Below are positions 16,867 through 25,455 of a stretch of DNA of 64,000 nucleotides, in pieces. The notes below the pieces were generated by a model. The model was not told the DNA's origin and made no database searches. It was given only the letters and a program-made list of their open reading frames with translations. Numbering within the stretch: position 1 is the stretch's first letter; the number at the start of each line of letters is the position of its first letter. Made by a program: the position numbers and the translations under genes. Origin of the DNA: Microcoleus sp. bin48.metabat.b7b8b9.023 (GTDB lineage Bacteria > Cyanobacteriota > Cyanobacteriia > Cyanobacteriales > Microcoleaceae); NCBI RefSeq assembly GCF_013299185.1, contig NZ_JAAFKG010000006.1:33146-97145 (forward strand), in the 5' to 3' direction.

Positions 16867-18243
16867 TCATTGTCGAGTTTTGATATACTGCTTCAGTACA
16901 GGTGACAGAGTGTAAAGACTTGCCTGTTTTTCGATCCAACAGCGCCGCGATAAAGATTGGAGCGCGTTTAGCAAATCTGATGATGATATTTGTCCATGTT
17001 GTAGCAATTTGGCGAAGTTGACTGGCTGGTTTTCTGTCGCCAACAAGGACAGGACTTGTTTTTCTAGTTCGGAAGTGCGATCGAACTGCTGCTGTAAAAC
17101 ATCTTTCAAATCTTCGGGTAACAATATGGTATCATCTAGTAATAATTCTGTCGCGCCGATTCCCAATTCTTGAATCAAAGTCGCCACGCTTTTTAACCAT
17201 AGCGGGTTGCCTTCATAGCGGTGAATGAGTGCTTCACTGTTGTCAATTTCTTCTAACCCACAATCTCTCAGGATTTCCCGTCCGGCTGCGATGTCTAAAC
17301 CTACCAGTTGTAAGGTACGAATGGGAGTATTTTGGTTTTTAAATTGAGTCACTTCTCTCGGTTGTTCCCAACCAATTAGCATAAAGCAACTTTTATGAGA
17401 TAATTTTTCTATCTGTTTGAATAAAGAGCGATATTCTTCGTAGTCTGGTTTATACTTTCCTGCCAATTCGCCGCTACAGAAAAGGTTGTGAACGTCATCC
17501 AAGACTATTAAACAGCGATGCTTTTGTAAATACTTAATCACCGGTAAGCGTTTCTGGTTGGTTGGGGAATCTAGTTTTTCTGACTGGGAAAAAAACTGTA
17601 TTAGTTTATGTTCAAATTCATCTAGGGTGTGCGATGCGTCTATGCTGCACCAAATAACGTACTCAAACTCCTCTTTAATTTGTTGTACGAGTTGTACTGC
17701 TAGGGTTGTTTTGCCGATTCCACTGATGCCGGTGAGGGCTATGAGGCGGCTGTTTTGTTGTAGAATCCAGGTTGTGAGGGTTTGGAGTTGGGGGGTGCGA
17801 TCGAAGAAATCACCCAACTCCGGCATTTCGCTTAAATCTTGATGTGAGGTTTGAGGTTGTTTTGGGTTAGATGTTTCCTGATTTGGTGGGTGTGAGTTTT
17901 GTGTATCTGGTGAATGTAACGTTTCTCCACAGATGTTAAAACTACCAATTTTGTTGTGATGCTGTTCCAAATGTGAAACTATCGAGACTTGCAACCTCTC
18001 TATTGCCGATCTAAAATTTGTTTTACTAACATCTTCTCCCAACTCTTCTGAAAGTATCTGCCATAACTTTGAGCCAACATCCCTAACATAACTCTCATTA
18101 CAGTGAATCTCCTCGGCAATTTTGGTATATTTCTCACCTTGCATGGTTCCTCGCAGAATTGCCTCTTGTAAGTTATCGAGGTGCTGACCCGTTTTGGCAA
18201 ATACCATCTCGTCAGCTATTTGTAACACTTCATTGAGATTCAT
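16867..18243 (-). CDS. NB-ARC STAND ATPase with N-terminal vMAP-type helical domain
   Basis: This 458-residue protein has a helical DNA-binding-like domain at residues 1-90 (MNLNEVLQIADEMVFAKTG), the N-terminal module shared by many cyanobacterial vWA-MoxR-associated and NB-ARC proteins. A disordered Gln/Pro/Ser linker (100-140) leads to an NB-ARC ATPase with Walker A GISGIGKTT (172-180) and Walker B CLIVLDDVH (244-252). A winged-helix region fills about 390-458. There is no WD40 or TPR sensor after it, so it is a short form. By analogy with STAND proteins it is a nucleotide-controlled switch; signal and output are unknown. Confidence 0.87.
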   Translation of the reverse strand: MNLNEVLQIADEMVFAKTGQHLDNLQEAILRGTMQGEKYTKIAEEIHCNESYVRDVGSKLWQILSEELGEDVSKTNFRSAIERLQVSIVSHLEQHHNKIGSFNICGETLHSPDTQNSHPPNQETSNPKQPQTSHQDLSEMPELGDFFDRTPQLQTLTTWILQQNSRLIALTGISGIGKTTLAVQLVQQIKEEFEYVIWCSIDASHTLDEFEHKLIQFFSQSEKLDSPTNQKRLPVIKYLQKHRCLIVLDDVHNLFCSGELAGKYKPDYEEYRSLFKQIEKLSHKSCFMLIGWEQPREVTQFKNQNTPIRTLQLVGLDIAAGREILRDCGLEEIDNSEALIHRYEGNPLWLKSVATLIQELGIGATELLLDDTILLPEDLKDVLQQQFDRTSELEKQVLSLLATENQPVNFAKLLQHGQISSSDLLNALQSLSRRCWIEKQASLYTLSPVLKQYIKTRQ

Positions 18244-18480
18244 GGAGTATCGTGAATGTTGTGATTTTCCGTATTATACCTAACATTTTCCAACATTTTC
18301 TGGCATTTTCCAACATTTTTATCGTAGCGAGTTTGAATTGCCAACAAAATTGCCAACAAAACTGAGCTTTTTTGGCTAGACAAAGCTGGGGTTTATAGAA
18401 AATGATTGGATAAGCTGTTAAGCTGTCGTGCATTTAAATTGTAAATTAAGGCGGATAGCGGAGAACAAGGAGCGCACAAT

Positions 18481-18861
18481 ATGAACTACCAGCGATTAGT
18501 TTGTCAAGTTTCCCTGGCTTGCTTTGCAGTTTTTTGTATGGAAGGTTTGCAACCACGAGAAGTAATGGCTAAATTGTTTCGCTCCCTGTATGCCGGACAA
18601 CATGATTGGGTAACGTGGACTCTTGCTCCAGGGAGTTATGTCCTTAAGGCAAGTACCCTCTTAAATCTTGGCGATGTTGACATTGAGATTTATGACACTA
18701 CAGATCAGAGATTTGCAAAGGGTAACAAGTTAGGGAGTGAAACCATTTTCTTTAACGTTCCTCAAGGAGCAGAAGGGGATTTCAAGATCAAGTACAGTAT
18801 GCCTTTGTGCGTCAATCCAGCGGGTGCATGCGCTGTGAATATTGATATATTCAGCCAATAA
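18481..18861 (+). CDS. probable secreted protein, PPC-like fold
   Basis: This 126-residue protein has a hydrophobic N-terminus (VCQVSLACFAVFCM) that could be a signal peptide. The rest is beta-rich with LYAGQHDWVTWTLAPGSY and GDVDIEIYDTTDQRF, reminiscent of bacterial pre-peptidase C-terminal (PPC) beta-sandwich domains, which often travel alone in cyanobacteria. Two Cys near the end (CVNPAGAC) could form a disulphide. It is alone, divergent from the NB-ARC gene, and ends near a terminator. Confidence 0.65.
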   Translation: MNYQRLVCQVSLACFAVFCMEGLQPREVMAKLFRSLYAGQHDWVTWTLAPGSYVLKASTLLNLGDVDIEIYDTTDQRFAKGNKLGSETIFFNVPQGAEGDFKIKYSMPLCVNPAGACAVNIDIFSQ

Positions 18862-18968
18862 TACAAAACACTTTCACCCACTACTCTGGCTCTCAAAAAT
18901 GGTGATAGGGATCGATAGGCAAGCGATAATCACCTTGCCCATCTCGATTTTCAGGAAGTAGCGCTAGT

Positions 18969-19004
18969 AGGTTGGGTTGACGCAAGGAAACCCAACCTCT
19001 TTTT
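18969..19004. terminator. hairpin AGGTTGGGTT / AACCCAACCT
   Basis: A 10-bp perfect stem with a 10-nt loop followed by CTCTTTTT, placed about 110 bp after the PPC-like gene and before the vapC 3' end. Similar hairpins are common as dispersed repeats in cyanobacteria. Confidence 0.7.
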
Positions 19005-19147
19005 CCACTCACAATCTTATCCATTTCCACCATTCTCATGCGATGCTTGTACGGATAGCGATCGCCCTTCACGCATCAAGAGCGATCGCCCTTTCTTGTT
19101 TCTGATGAGCGAGCTCCTAATAATCATCGCCCCGTCTCTGGCATTTA

Positions 19148-19564
19148 TCAATCAACAGCTACCAACCCCACACCGCAGCGAGTTGCCGCTTCCGCCAAGC
19201 GGGTATCAAGTGTTGCGATCGGCAATTCCAATCTTAGTGCTAGCTCTAAATAAGCTGCATCATAAGCAGCTAAACCTTCTTGTCTTCCTAGTACCAGAGT
19301 TGAAGAGAGTGCGTTGCTATCCGTAGCTTCATCAACCTGAATTAACAGCGATTGTAACAAAGCAATAGCCATCTCAGATTGCTCAGTCGTCATGCGGTTG
19401 CGTCGCTCGGCAACTAAGAGAATATTCGCAACTTCTAGCGACCAAATTCCCGGTACAAATGCTTCGCAATCCGGCATCATCGCGAGTATAGCATTGGCAT
19501 AATCGTTATCTTCATCGACTAAGCACCAACTGATTGCTACAGAACAATCCAATACAAACTGCAT
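19148..19564 (-). CDS. PIN-domain ribonuclease toxin (VapC type)
   Basis: This 138-residue toxin is a predicted Mg-dependent RNase. The acidic PIN residues are visible: Asp6 in FVLDCSVAISW, Glu in SLEVANILL, Asp in AYDAAYLELALR and Asp in IATLDTRLAEAA. The start codon overlaps the antitoxin stop by one base (TAATG at 19564), the usual VapBC coupling. Length and motifs are intact, so the toxin is probably active. Confidence 0.93.
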   Translation of the reverse strand: MQFVLDCSVAISWCLVDEDNDYANAILAMMPDCEAFVPGIWSLEVANILLVAERRNRMTTEQSEMAIALLQSLLIQVDEATDSNALSSTLVLGRQEGLAAYDAAYLELALRLELPIATLDTRLAEAATRCGVGLVAVD

Positions 19565-19836
19565 TAAAACCTGCGCCCTTCTTCAATCATGGAACGGATT
19601 GAGCTTTTTTCCAAGGCAATTTCTTGCCGTAGTTGTAGCATTCTCGCAATTGCTGCTTGAATTGATTTTTTAGTAGTTACTTGTCCCCAAGCGTTATACT
19701 TCGGTTGAATTTCCTGTGATGGTAGAGTCTGTACAACTACTACCACTTCAACAGAAGTATCTTTAAACTCAGCGGGCATTTGGAGAAGCAATATGCCATC
19801 ACATCCAATATGCGATCGCAGTTTCATTGTTTCCAT
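19564..19836 (-). CDS. antitoxin of the VapBC-type pair
   Basis: This 90-residue protein is encoded immediately upstream of the PIN toxin and coupled to it by a 1-bp overlap. The N-terminus (LRSHIGCDGILLLQMPAEFKD) is beta-rich, then the chain becomes helical and charged, as expected for a toxin-wrapping tail. It is not an AbrB or Phd type by eye. The antitoxin role is inferred from position and size. Confidence 0.78.
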   Translation of the reverse strand: METMKLRSHIGCDGILLLQMPAEFKDTSVEVVVVVQTLPSQEIQPKYNAWGQVTTKKSIQAAIARMLQLRQEIALEKSSIRSMIEEGRRF

Positions 19837-20287
19837 GTCAGACTCCAGAAACTTCGAGCAATTCTAGTTTACCTCAAAGCTGTTCACTTTTACCAGTATC
19901 TTGACCGATCGTATAAGTGCTATTGAATGGGAAGGATCTCGCCCCTCACACCAAATACTGCGATGATTGTACGGAGTGCGATCGCCCTTTCTGGTTTCTG
20001 ATGACCGATCGCCTAAAATGAAAGAGCGATCGCCCTTTCTATCAACTCCTAATAACTTGCGCTTTTTCCTCGGCGTTGCTCAATAGGGGTATCAAATCAT
20101 AGGGATCGAACCACGCCTGGTTGCTCCAGATGCTGACGGGGTAGCCAAAGAAAGGCACTACCCCTACAAGCAAAATCATACTTTGATTCAGTAATGCCAA
20201 AAAAATCTTGATTCACACTACAGCGAGTTAGCTAAATAAGTTTTTTATCTGATATAATCTGGATTGAATGCTAAAAATTTTGATATT
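19837..20287. other. 451-bp gap upstream of VapBC
   Basis: Holds the VapBC promoter close to 19840-19900, two blocks of GCGATCGCCCTTTCT-type HIP1-rich DNA near 19980 and 20030 (also at 19060-19100), and an imperfect hairpin built on GGGGTAGCCAAAG...CACTACCCC near 20130. No gene was recognised. Confidence 0.5.
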
Positions 20288-20707
20288 TTAACTATAAAGA
20301 TTGTGGTCTGGATATAGCCAAACAATATAAAAAATATTTTCACTAAAAAATCCATGCACCCTACCGTATTCATTAGCAGATATTTGAAATTGGTAAGGAA
20401 TATTTACTAGCATAGCTTCATTGGGAATCCCAAAACCATTAGGCTCCGTTGTATCTTGCCATGCTATGCCATGACAGCGCAGGCTTTTACTCTGATTGTT
20501 GATGATTTCTTGAGAATTCAATTGCGATAAATCCCGTAGCCTTCTCAATAGAGATGCTAGATATCTAGAATCTCGGTTAGCTAGTGAAAATTTATCTTTG
20601 TCATCCTGATAATACCTGAAGGAAAAACTAACTCCTTCCGGTATTTTGACATCTAGACGATTGATGCTAGATAAAGATTGCTGGCGACGTATATCTGCCT
20701 TTTTAAT
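20288..20707 (-). CDS. candidate toxin paired with the DUF4065 antitoxin, apparent ATT start
   Basis: The frame is open for 139 codons from just after a TAG at about 20716 to the stop at 20288 and reads as real protein throughout: KKADIRRQQSLSSINRLDV, then FSFRYYQDDKDKFS, ending in EYGRVHGFF and YIVWLYPDHNLYS. No ATG or GTG occurs in its first 85 codons; the first in-frame TTG (20548) would discard a third of the conserved-looking chain. The likeliest start is ATT at 20707-20705, overlapping the antitoxin stop by one base (ATTAA). Translational coupling with a rare start would keep toxin output low. Alternatively an ATG has decayed and the gene is dying. I do not recognise the fold. Confidence 0.65.
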   Translation of the reverse strand: MKKADIRRQQSLSSINRLDVKIPEGVSFSFRYYQDDKDKFSLANRDSRYLASLLRRLRDLSQLNSQEIINNQSKSLRCHGIAWQDTTEPNGFGIPNEAMLVNIPYQFQISANEYGRVHGFFSENIFYIVWLYPDHNLYS

Positions 20708-21179
20708 TTTCTTCTATGACACGGGTTTTGTAAAACTCTTGCATTAATTCCTTCGTAATAATAGCATGAGAAGGTTCATCTTTTGGCAGCCTACCTCTAG
20801 CTTTAATCCAAGGATCTTCACGGCGCACCATCAATTCTAACTCATAAGCATCGAGAAAGAAATACTCGTCTGACAACTCGTCTAAAAACTCTTGTACTTC
20901 TTCGGGAAACTCGGGTTTTTCGACTTCTTTCAGAATTGGCTTCCAGTCAAATTGTTCTTTGTATTCGTAAAATAAAGTCGGGATAGTTGGCCCGTGCACC
21001 CAGGCTTCAAAATCCTCATCAAAAAGCGGTGTGTCTTCAAAGGCTAAATACCATGCTTGGGCGTAGTATAAGAGTTTTTGGAGCTTGTGGTTGCTGAGGT
21101 AGGAGCCTACGTCATTGGCAAACCAAATGTAGTAATCTGCTAGTTGGGAGGCTGTTGTTATTGTAGTTATTGTGGTCAT
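20703..21179 (-). CDS. Panacea-domain (DUF4065, SocA-like) antitoxin
   Basis: This 158-residue protein is recognised from LADYYIWFANDVG, the LQKLLYYAQAWYLAF helix, WVHGPTIPTLFYEYKE and the C-terminal EDPWIKARG segment, all marks of DUF4065. This domain acts as an interchangeable antitoxin against many unrelated toxins, usually encoded next door. Here the downstream reading frame overlaps its stop by one base. A decayed copy of its C-terminus lies at 16155-16300, so the family has been duplicated locally. Confidence 0.92.
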   Translation of the reverse strand: MTTITTITTASQLADYYIWFANDVGSYLSNHKLQKLLYYAQAWYLAFEDTPLFDEDFEAWVHGPTIPTLFYEYKEQFDWKPILKEVEKPEFPEEVQEFLDELSDEYFFLDAYELELMVRREDPWIKARGRLPKDEPSHAIITKELMQEFYKTRVIEEN

Positions 21180-21269
21180 ATAATTCGACTCAATAGGTTT
21201 TGGATTCTATGATATCATAAGTTACAGTATAATGAATGAACATCGCATAGTAAAAATTTCATATAAACC

Positions 21270-21506
21270 ATGACTATCGATCTACAGATTTTTCAAACAG
21301 TCGTCAAGATGCCAGAATCTCTAAAACAAGAGATTTTGCATTATGCAAAATATTTACTTGAGAAACACGCACAAACTGAATCATCTCCAGAACAACTTGA
21401 ACAACCTCATGGTTATGGTAGTTGGGCTGGTCAAATCGTTATGTCTGATGATTTCGATCAACCGCTGGAAGATTTAAAGGAATATATTTCAACAGTTGAC
21501 AGTTGA
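21270..21506 (+). CDS. DUF2281-type antitoxin with repeat-encoded C-terminus
   Basis: This 78-residue protein resembles antitoxins of PIN toxins: helical N-terminus FQTVVKMPESLKQEILHYAKYLLEK and a C-terminal segment with YGSWAGQIVMSDDFDQPLEDLKEY. The final residues STVDS and the TGA stop come from the R5 heptamer array, which has replaced the native end. Downstream is a PIN toxin relic (21634-22163), so this is an antitoxin whose toxin has been destroyed. Confidence 0.8.
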   Translation: MTIDLQIFQTVVKMPESLKQEILHYAKYLLEKHAQTESSPEQLEQPHGYGSWAGQIVMSDDFDQPLEDLKEYISTVDS

Positions 21507-21632
21507 CAGTTGACAGTTGACAGTTTGAGATCGACCTCTACCTATCCTATAAGTCCGAGGATTGAAACAGTGAATAATTTTGTTTTATTTCCCCGTCGAA
21601 GGAGGAAGCTTTAAACCCATTTTTATTGGTAA
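21492..21632 (+). repeat. R5 element: heptamer array plus conserved ~110-bp tail (copy B)
   Basis: Five GTTGACA units are followed by GATCGACCTCTACCT, GAGGATTGAAACAGTGAATA and TTTAAACCCATT. The same order is seen at 57801-57940 and, in reverse, at 27081-27223, 36592-36745 and 61671-61817. It lies between an antitoxin gene and its broken toxin. Confidence 0.85.
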
Positions 21633-21633
21633 C

Positions 21634-22163
21634 ATGGAATTTCTTTTAGATACTCATGCCTTTCTGTGGTACTTGCTTGGCGATTCCAATCTCGGTAGTA
21701 ATATCATGTCCGATCGATTGACTGAAATAAGTAAGGTTCGTAGTGCGGACTTCAGTCCGCTATACGGCTGCGGACTGAAGTCCGCACTACGAACCGTTTT
21801 TGTTACGGTAATCGACGGGACATAATATAAAGCAAAAAAGCAATTGATACTAAAACAGGTTTGTATTTTAGTATCGCCAGCATGAGAGGAAATCTCCATT
21901 AAAATTAATGTCGGTAAGCTTCAACTGAATCGACCGAAGACCTGCCGAAGGAATTGGAATACATTAAGGCTCAAATTCTACCAATTACATTTGAAAATAC
22001 TGAGATTCACACAACTCTTCCACTGCATCACCGAGATCCTTTCGTTAGCGTAGCGTGCGCTTGGCGCAATCGCATTTTAGTAGCACAGGCGGTGAATCAT
22101 TCGCTGGTTTTGATTAGTTGGGATGAAGCTTTTGATGCTTATCCTATTCAGCGGGTTTGGTGA
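21634..22163 (+). pseudogene. PIN-domain toxin relic, disrupted several times
   Basis: The 5' part encodes MEFLLDTHAFLWYLLGDS, a typical PIN start. It is then broken by a ~120-bp palindromic element at 21705-21826. Beyond it the frame encodes CILVSPA, a TGA where relatives have Trp, then EISIKINVGKLQLNR; after a frameshift come LEYIKAQILPITFEN and LPLHHRDPF, ending in WDEAFDAYPIQRVW. A further 27-bp in-frame insertion (VSVACAWRN) interrupts the DPFDR motif. With a nonsense codon, a frameshift and two insertions it cannot make a working toxin. Confidence 0.88.
21705..21826. mobile_element. small palindromic element (R1 core with TCGATT ends) inside the PIN gene
   Basis: Outer ends ATGTCCGATCGATTGAC and, inverted, ATGTCCCGTCGATTACC flank an R1 hairpin with GCGGACTTCAGTCCGC arms. 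A second copy with the same outer end lies at 37736-37823. It has no coding capacity. The insertion into a gene with matching ends indicates a MITE-like mobile unit. Confidence 0.8.
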
Positions 22164-22206
22164 TGAATAAGGTGATTTTTTTATCAATAAGCCTACCAAC
22201 AAAAGA

Positions 22207-22254
22207 GAATACCCAAATACTCGATTTATTGAAAAAGTCGGTATTTGGGTATTC
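22207..22254. terminator. hairpin GAATACCCAAATAC / GTATTTGGGTATTC
   Basis: A perfect 14-bp stem with a 20-nt loop between the PIN relic and the convergent radical SAM gene, followed by T-rich DNA. Probably terminates the radical SAM transcript from the right. Confidence 0.75.
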
Positions 22255-22271
22255 GGTTTAATTATCTAATC

Positions 22272-23870
22272 TTAAACTACTTGCACTTGTTTTTCAGCAA
22301 TGGAAGCAATCAGGGCTTTTTGCTGCGCCTGTTGAGCTTCGTCAGCCAAAAACTCGGCTAGTTGTTCTTCGATTTCATCCCGCACAATTTGGCGGTATTC
22401 CAGGAAATGCTCGTTGTGGGCGCACACTGTTAAATAGTGATCCCAAACGGCAGGATTGCGTTTGATAATGCTAAATAAATGATGCCAGAACTTCCAGCGA
22501 GTTGAACGCTTGACTCCTTGGCGCCAAACTACGGTTAGCAGCGCTCGCAAGTCGATCCAACTGGGGATTCTTGATGGTATATTTGCTGTAGGTGCACCTA
22601 ACATCAAGAAGTGGCGGTAGGTGCGGTCTAAGTATTTCTCAGCATCGTACACGTCAGAAAATGCTTGGACATATTCCCTGGCGATGTCTTCTAGCGGCCG
22701 CGTGGGAATGAAGTTCATTAATGTAGTCTGATTCAAATTGCCGGATTTGTCGCGCAATCTGCCTTCTTTTGCTAGTCGGTGCGACAGTGCAGTGTGCGGC
22801 AAAGCTTGCAGCATTCCAAAGGTTGTACTGGGGATTGCTGCTGCTTCGGCGAAGTTGACGATGCGTTGCCCTGCACCGGGTTTTTCGCCGTCGAATCCGA
22901 TGATGAATCCGGCCATGACTCGCAAACCTGATTTGGCAATTAATTCTACTGATTCTATCAGGGAGTTGCGAGTGTTTTGGAATTTTTTGGTCATTTGCAA
23001 GCTTTCTTCGTCGGGGGTTTCAATTCCTAGGAATACTGCGTTGAAATGACATTTCACCATCATGTCCATCAATTCTTGGTCTTGGGCTAAGTCGATGGAT
23101 GCTTCTGTGTTGAAGTTGAACGGGAATTTGTGTTCTATTTGCCAGACTTCTAAGTCTTTTAGTAATAGTTTGACACTGCGTTTGTTGCCGATAAAGTTGT
23201 CGTCTACCATGAACACGCCGCGCCGCCAACCTAGGTTGTAGAGACAGTCTAGTTCGGCTATTAATTGTTGGGGTTCTTTGGTGCGGGGTTTGCGCCCGTA
23301 GAGGACGATGATGTCGCAGAATTCGCACTGGAAGGGACAGCCTCGGGAAAATTGAATCGACATTGAGTCGTAGGCGTCTAGTTCCAGCAAGTCAAAGCGG
23401 GGTACTGGGGTTGTGGTAACATCGGGTTTGACGCCGTCCGATCGATAAATGCCACTTTTTTCACCGCGCGCGATGGCTTCGACGAACATCGGTAGGGTGA
23501 TTTCGCCTTCGTCGAGAATCAGGTAATCGATGCCTGCTGCTTGGGGCTCTTCTGGTACGGAAGTTGGGTAGGGGCCGCCGCAAGCTACGGATTTACCGCG
23601 CCGCTTGGCTTCGCGGATGATGTCTAGCAAGTCTTCTTTTTGGACAATCATTGCTGACAGAATAACGAGCTCCGCCCATTCCCATTCTGCTTCGGTGATT
23701 TGTCGGATGTTACGATCGACTAACTTGAATTCCCATTCTTGGGGTAGAATGGCTGCTACTGTGACCAAACCCAGCGGTGGAAGCAGCACTTTGCGATCGA
23801 CTAATTCTAGGATTTTCTCATAAGACCAGAATGTTTTTGGGAACAGGGGGTAAACTAGAAGCACTCGCAT
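22272..23870 (-). CDS. B12-binding-domain radical SAM protein with DUF4070
   Basis: This 532-residue enzyme has a cobalamin-binding-type N-terminal domain at about 1-150 (LLVYPLFPKTFW ... LDEGEITLPMFVEA). A radical SAM core follows with the 4Fe-4S motif CPFQCEFC (Cys178, 182, 185) and GVFMVDDNFIGNK. A C-terminal DUF4070-type region is marked by RHFLMLGAPTANIP. The class includes methyltransferases of hopanoid, bacteriochlorophyll and other pathways; the substrate here cannot be assigned. It stands alone, with good length and all three cluster cysteines. Confidence 0.92.
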   Translation of the reverse strand: MRVLLVYPLFPKTFWSYEKILELVDRKVLLPPLGLVTVAAILPQEWEFKLVDRNIRQITEAEWEWAELVILSAMIVQKEDLLDIIREAKRRGKSVACGGPYPTSVPEEPQAAGIDYLILDEGEITLPMFVEAIARGEKSGIYRSDGVKPDVTTTPVPRFDLLELDAYDSMSIQFSRGCPFQCEFCDIIVLYGRKPRTKEPQQLIAELDCLYNLGWRRGVFMVDDNFIGNKRSVKLLLKDLEVWQIEHKFPFNFNTEASIDLAQDQELMDMMVKCHFNAVFLGIETPDEESLQMTKKFQNTRNSLIESVELIAKSGLRVMAGFIIGFDGEKPGAGQRIVNFAEAAAIPSTTFGMLQALPHTALSHRLAKEGRLRDKSGNLNQTTLMNFIPTRPLEDIAREYVQAFSDVYDAEKYLDRTYRHFLMLGAPTANIPSRIPSWIDLRALLTVVWRQGVKRSTRWKFWHHLFSIIKRNPAVWDHYLTVCAHNEHFLEYRQIVRDEIEEQLAEFLADEAQQAQQKALIASIAEKQVQVV

Positions 23871-24263
23871 AGTATGTTAAACCTCACATCACTAAAAGAC
23901 TTGCGATCTGGCTGGCGTTTGAGAGTTCGATCGACTCTCAATATTTAATGTTAAGGCTAAAATTACGATCTTGCGCGCGATCGACTATCTAGAAAGGGGC
24001 GACACCCCCTAACACAAAGATAATGGGCGCAATTTTTAGCTTGCAGTTCCCTGTTATAGTTGGCAAATGTTGATATCTTATCGTATCTCACCATGGATTG
24101 ACGATAATCGCTTCAAAAGTGCCCGAATCAGGCAAAAAAGAATTTGAAATAGTAAAGTTGAATAGGATAAAGAATTAGGGACGATGCTCGGAGCAACGTC
24201 CCACAATCTTTCTTGTGGGACGTTGCTCCTAGCCTGTCGGATTATTTGTGCGGAGTGTACGGA
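23871..24263. other. 393-bp gap upstream of the radical SAM gene
   Basis: Holds the radical SAM promoter near 23880-23960 and ends in the terminator of the reductase/epimerase gene. An inverted pair GGGGCGACACCCC lies near 24000. No gene is visible. Confidence 0.5.
24190..24229. terminator. 17-bp perfect hairpin after the SDR gene
   Basis: Stem GGAGCAACGTCCCACAA / TTGTGGGACGTTGCTCC with a 6-nt loop TCTTTC, placed 35 bp beyond the 3' end of the minus-strand gene at 24264. Very stable; the T run is weak, so it may act mainly as a 3' stabiliser. Confidence 0.75.
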
Positions 24264-25226
24264 CTACTTTGTATTTTTATCTGGAATCCCGCTAGTTCTT
24301 AACATATCAGCAACAGTTCCGCAGTAACTCGGCAATCCGATGCTTTCGGGATTGACCAGATTTTGATAGGTAAAATGGCGGTAGCTGATACAAAATCTAT
24401 CCCAAGCAGCCATCTGAATTCGGAACAACCAAATAAAGAAATCGGCAAGCCAAGGTGACAGAGTAATCCGAAAGAAGATTTTTGTATGCAAATACTTGCA
24501 AGCTTGTTCGACAACTTCGTTCGCGGTAATCGCCGGATTTCCGAGTACAAAATGTCGCGGCTCTTCGGAATCGGACGGATGTTCGACTAAGTAATTAACT
24601 ACTGTAGCAATGTCTGCACCGTGGATGAAGTGAAAACTGCCATCTGCTTTCAGCCAGCGAATCAAACCAATCCATTTCGCGACAAGCGGCAAACCGGATG
24701 ATAGGTGAGAAACTGGTTTTTCGGCGTCTCCTCCTAATACTAAGGTTGGGTAAAGTGCGGTAATTGGAGGTACGTTTTTTAACGTAGATAATTGCGTCAT
24801 GCAATCGTATTTGGAGCGAACATAATCTGTCCCCAGTTCGCCTGCTTCTTTGAGCAAGTTGTTATCTCTACCGAGAATGCTGGCGGTTGAAAAGTATATT
24901 ACTTGTTGGCAATTCTGGGGCGAAAGTAGTTGGATTAGGCGCAGGGTTTTGGTAACGTTGACATCAAAAACTTCTTGGGTTCCTCCCCAAGCTGTGGCTG
25001 CTAAAATTGCTACGTCTATTGTTTGCAGCAGTTCGGAATGGCGATCGATATCTTTCATGTCGCCTTGTATGATATTGATGCCCGATCGCGCTTTCCAGTC
25101 AAATTTTAGCTTGTCGGGGTTGCGAACTAATAGGTATAGTTCGTGGTTTGTCTGTTGAATCAAGGTTTCGGCCATGTAGTGACCGATACAGCCACTTGCA
25201 CCCGTTATGAAAATTTTTTTTGTCAT
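24264..25226 (-). CDS. extended SDR: NAD-dependent epimerase/reductase
   Basis: This 320-residue protein has a Rossmann fold with the nucleotide motif TGASGCIGHYMAE (residues 8-20), an acidic residue pair near DMKDID, the STASILG strand with the catalytic Ser, and YVRSKYD as the YxxxK dyad. The C-terminal third is hydrophobic (LADFFIWLFRIQMAAWDRF), suggesting membrane association or a lipid/sterol-like substrate as in 3-beta-HSD-like members. The true substrate is not evident. It follows a purine-rich stretch at 25227-25275 that may contain the ribosome site. Confidence 0.88.
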   Translation of the reverse strand: MTKKIFITGASGCIGHYMAETLIQQTNHELYLLVRNPDKLKFDWKARSGINIIQGDMKDIDRHSELLQTIDVAILAATAWGGTQEVFDVNVTKTLRLIQLLSPQNCQQVIYFSTASILGRDNNLLKEAGELGTDYVRSKYDCMTQLSTLKNVPPITALYPTLVLGGDAEKPVSHLSSGLPLVAKWIGLIRWLKADGSFHFIHGADIATVVNYLVEHPSDSEEPRHFVLGNPAITANEVVEQACKYLHTKIFFRITLSPWLADFFIWLFRIQMAAWDRFCISYRHFTYQNLVNPESIGLPSYCGTVADMLRTSGIPDKNTK

Positions 25227-25329
25227 TTGCAGAAGGGGAAGGGGGGGAGAGGGGGAGAGATGGAGAGATGGAGAGTTATTGGTGTAACATTAAGGCTTTA
25301 GTAGGCCATAGATTTGGGTGATAGTTGAG

Positions 25330-25423
25330 GTTTGATCCCCCTAAATCCCCCTTAGGTCGGGGGACTTTGAATGCTCTTGTTCCCCCCTTCTTAAGGGGGG
25401 TTAGGGGGGATCTCCGGGTTTTA
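25330..25423. repeat. R7 C/G-run inverted repeat
   Basis: GATCCCCCTAAATCCCCCTT and GGGGGGTTAGGGGGGATCTC arms surround AATGCTCTTGTTCCCC. Same family as 2088-2283. Confidence 0.75.
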
Positions 25424-25455
25424 TTACCAGGAGTTAAAGGGGATTTTCGGTGGGT

